Below are positions 5,689 through 5,905 of a stretch of 5,905 nucleotides of DNA, piece by piece; the stretch's first letter is position 1, and every line of letters starts with the position of its first letter. The notes under the pieces are model-generated. The model was not told the DNA's origin, ran no database searches, and saw nothing but the letters and a program-made list of their open reading frames with translations. The DNA is from an uncultured Catenibacterium sp. Lineage in GTDB: Bacteria > Bacillota_I > Bacilli_A > Erysipelotrichales > Coprobacillaceae. The translations under genes were made by a program, and so were the position numbers. Where the stretch lies: NCBI GenBank assembly GCA_900764725.1, contig CAAFPB010000043.1, forward strand, positions 1 through 5,905, given 5' to 3'.

Positions 5689-5905
5689 CTACCCACGACC
5701 TAAAGGTCATGGGCTTGTAACTGCCCAGTCGTACTAACGGTTTACACCTCCGACCTTTAACCCCAATAGATATCGCTATCTAAAGTGGCGTTACATCACA
5801 GGGTGGTTGACAGCACCCTTTGTAGCAGAGTTTACTCTGTTACAACTGTATTAGGTACTTGGCTATCTGCAAGATAGTTTATTCCCATACGATACAGATT
5901 CATAG
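5684..5905 (-). mobile_element. 3' part and right end of an IS200/IS605-type tnpB element
   Basis: The element continues past the right edge. Its visible part on the minus strand holds a short frame resembling the TnpB C-terminus, a string of hairpins, and a terminal hairpin (5692-5713, 9 bp with one wobble pair, TTTA loop) followed by TAGTTGAC. This order, tnpB end then structured RNA then terminal hairpin then a short TTGAC/TCA-like edge, is the right-end layout of IS200/IS605 elements with TnpB. The exact boundary near 5684-5690 is inferred by analogy with the left copy. The terminal hairpin differs from that at 278-297, so this is a separate element type. The outer flank carries the Sel1 gene intact, meaning this insertion fell between genes. 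Confidence 0.7.
5684..5905 (-). ncRNA. Candidate omega RNA (reRNA) scaffold of TnpB
   Basis: TnpB nucleases use an RNA made from the 3' end of their own gene through the right end of the element, with the guide read from the flank. On the minus strand the non-coding 150 bases after the putative tnpB stop carry consecutive stems: 5821-5830 with 5835-5844 (one mismatch), 5800-5805 with 5814-5819, and 5767-5772 with 5777-5782 (GCGA loop). GGGC/GCCC follows near 5711-5728, then the terminal hairpin at 5692-5713, so those last two are partly alternative folds. The guide would begin at about 5683 and read TTACTCATGACCCAGA. The scaffold's 5' limit is unknown and probably lies inside tnpB. Confidence 0.55.
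5832..5905 (-). CDS. tnpB: Probable C-terminal end of TnpB, partial at the right edge
   Basis: Reading leftward from the right edge, one frame gives NLYRMGINYLADSQVPNTV and then TE before TAA (complement of 5832-5834). The xMNLYRMGI segment fits the Asn-bearing helix that follows the last RuvC motif of TnpB (pattern DRDxNAxxNLxxxG), and its position just before an IS200/IS605-type right end is where tnpB stops. TnpB is an RNA-guided DNA endonuclease that helps retain the element at its site. Only about 23 codons are visible and no catalytic residue can be seen, so the call rests mostly on context. The stop codon lies in the loop of a hairpin (5821-5844). Confidence 0.5.
   Translation of the reverse strand, partial: MNLYRMGINYLADSQVPNTVVTE

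Overview
The window is AT-rich, with short intergenic gaps, AGGAGG-type ribosome binding sites and a zinc-less ribosomal protein S4. This points to a low-GC Gram-positive bacterium (Bacillota). The style of the RpiA, SnoaL/LytTR and Sel1 proteins would suit an Erysipelotrichia-like gut commensal, but that narrower placement is inference.

Left part, plus strand (1-1843). After the tail of an unrecognised ORF comes a stretch ending in a strong hairpin followed by AGTAGTCA. It looks like the right end of an IS200/IS605-type (TnpB) element. It abuts a ribose-5-phosphate isomerase A gene (rpiA) that has lost its start and N-terminal phosphate loop, so rpiA is treated as a pseudogene. The rpiA remnant is followed at once by an intact Gfo/Idh/MocA-family oxidoreductase, probably its former operon partner.

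Middle (1844-3496). A plus-strand gene encodes an unusual one-component regulator with an N-terminal NTF2/SnoaL-like domain and a C-terminal LytTR DNA-binding domain. It converges on a minus-strand YicG/UPF0126 (TRIC-like) membrane protein gene. Both stop codons lie in the two arms of one bidirectional terminator.

Right part, minus strand (3465-5640). In transcription order: a Sel1-repeat protein and a macrodomain protein (tightly coupled pair), a consensus promoter, a structured leader of about 160 nt with a pseudoknot-compatible fold, rpsD (ribosomal protein S4), an intrinsic terminator, and then the membrane protein gene. The leader fits S4 autoregulation.

Right edge (5684-5905). This is the 3' end of a second, different IS200/IS605-type element on the minus strand. 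It holds the likely last codons of tnpB, a chain of hairpins resembling an omega RNA (reRNA) scaffold, and the terminal hairpin. Its outer edge ends in TTGAC and may contribute a -35 box to the Sel1-macrodomain operon. The window is therefore a housekeeping locus flanked by two TnpB-type insertions, one of which has broken rpiA. I see no CRISPR array, tRNA or rRNA.
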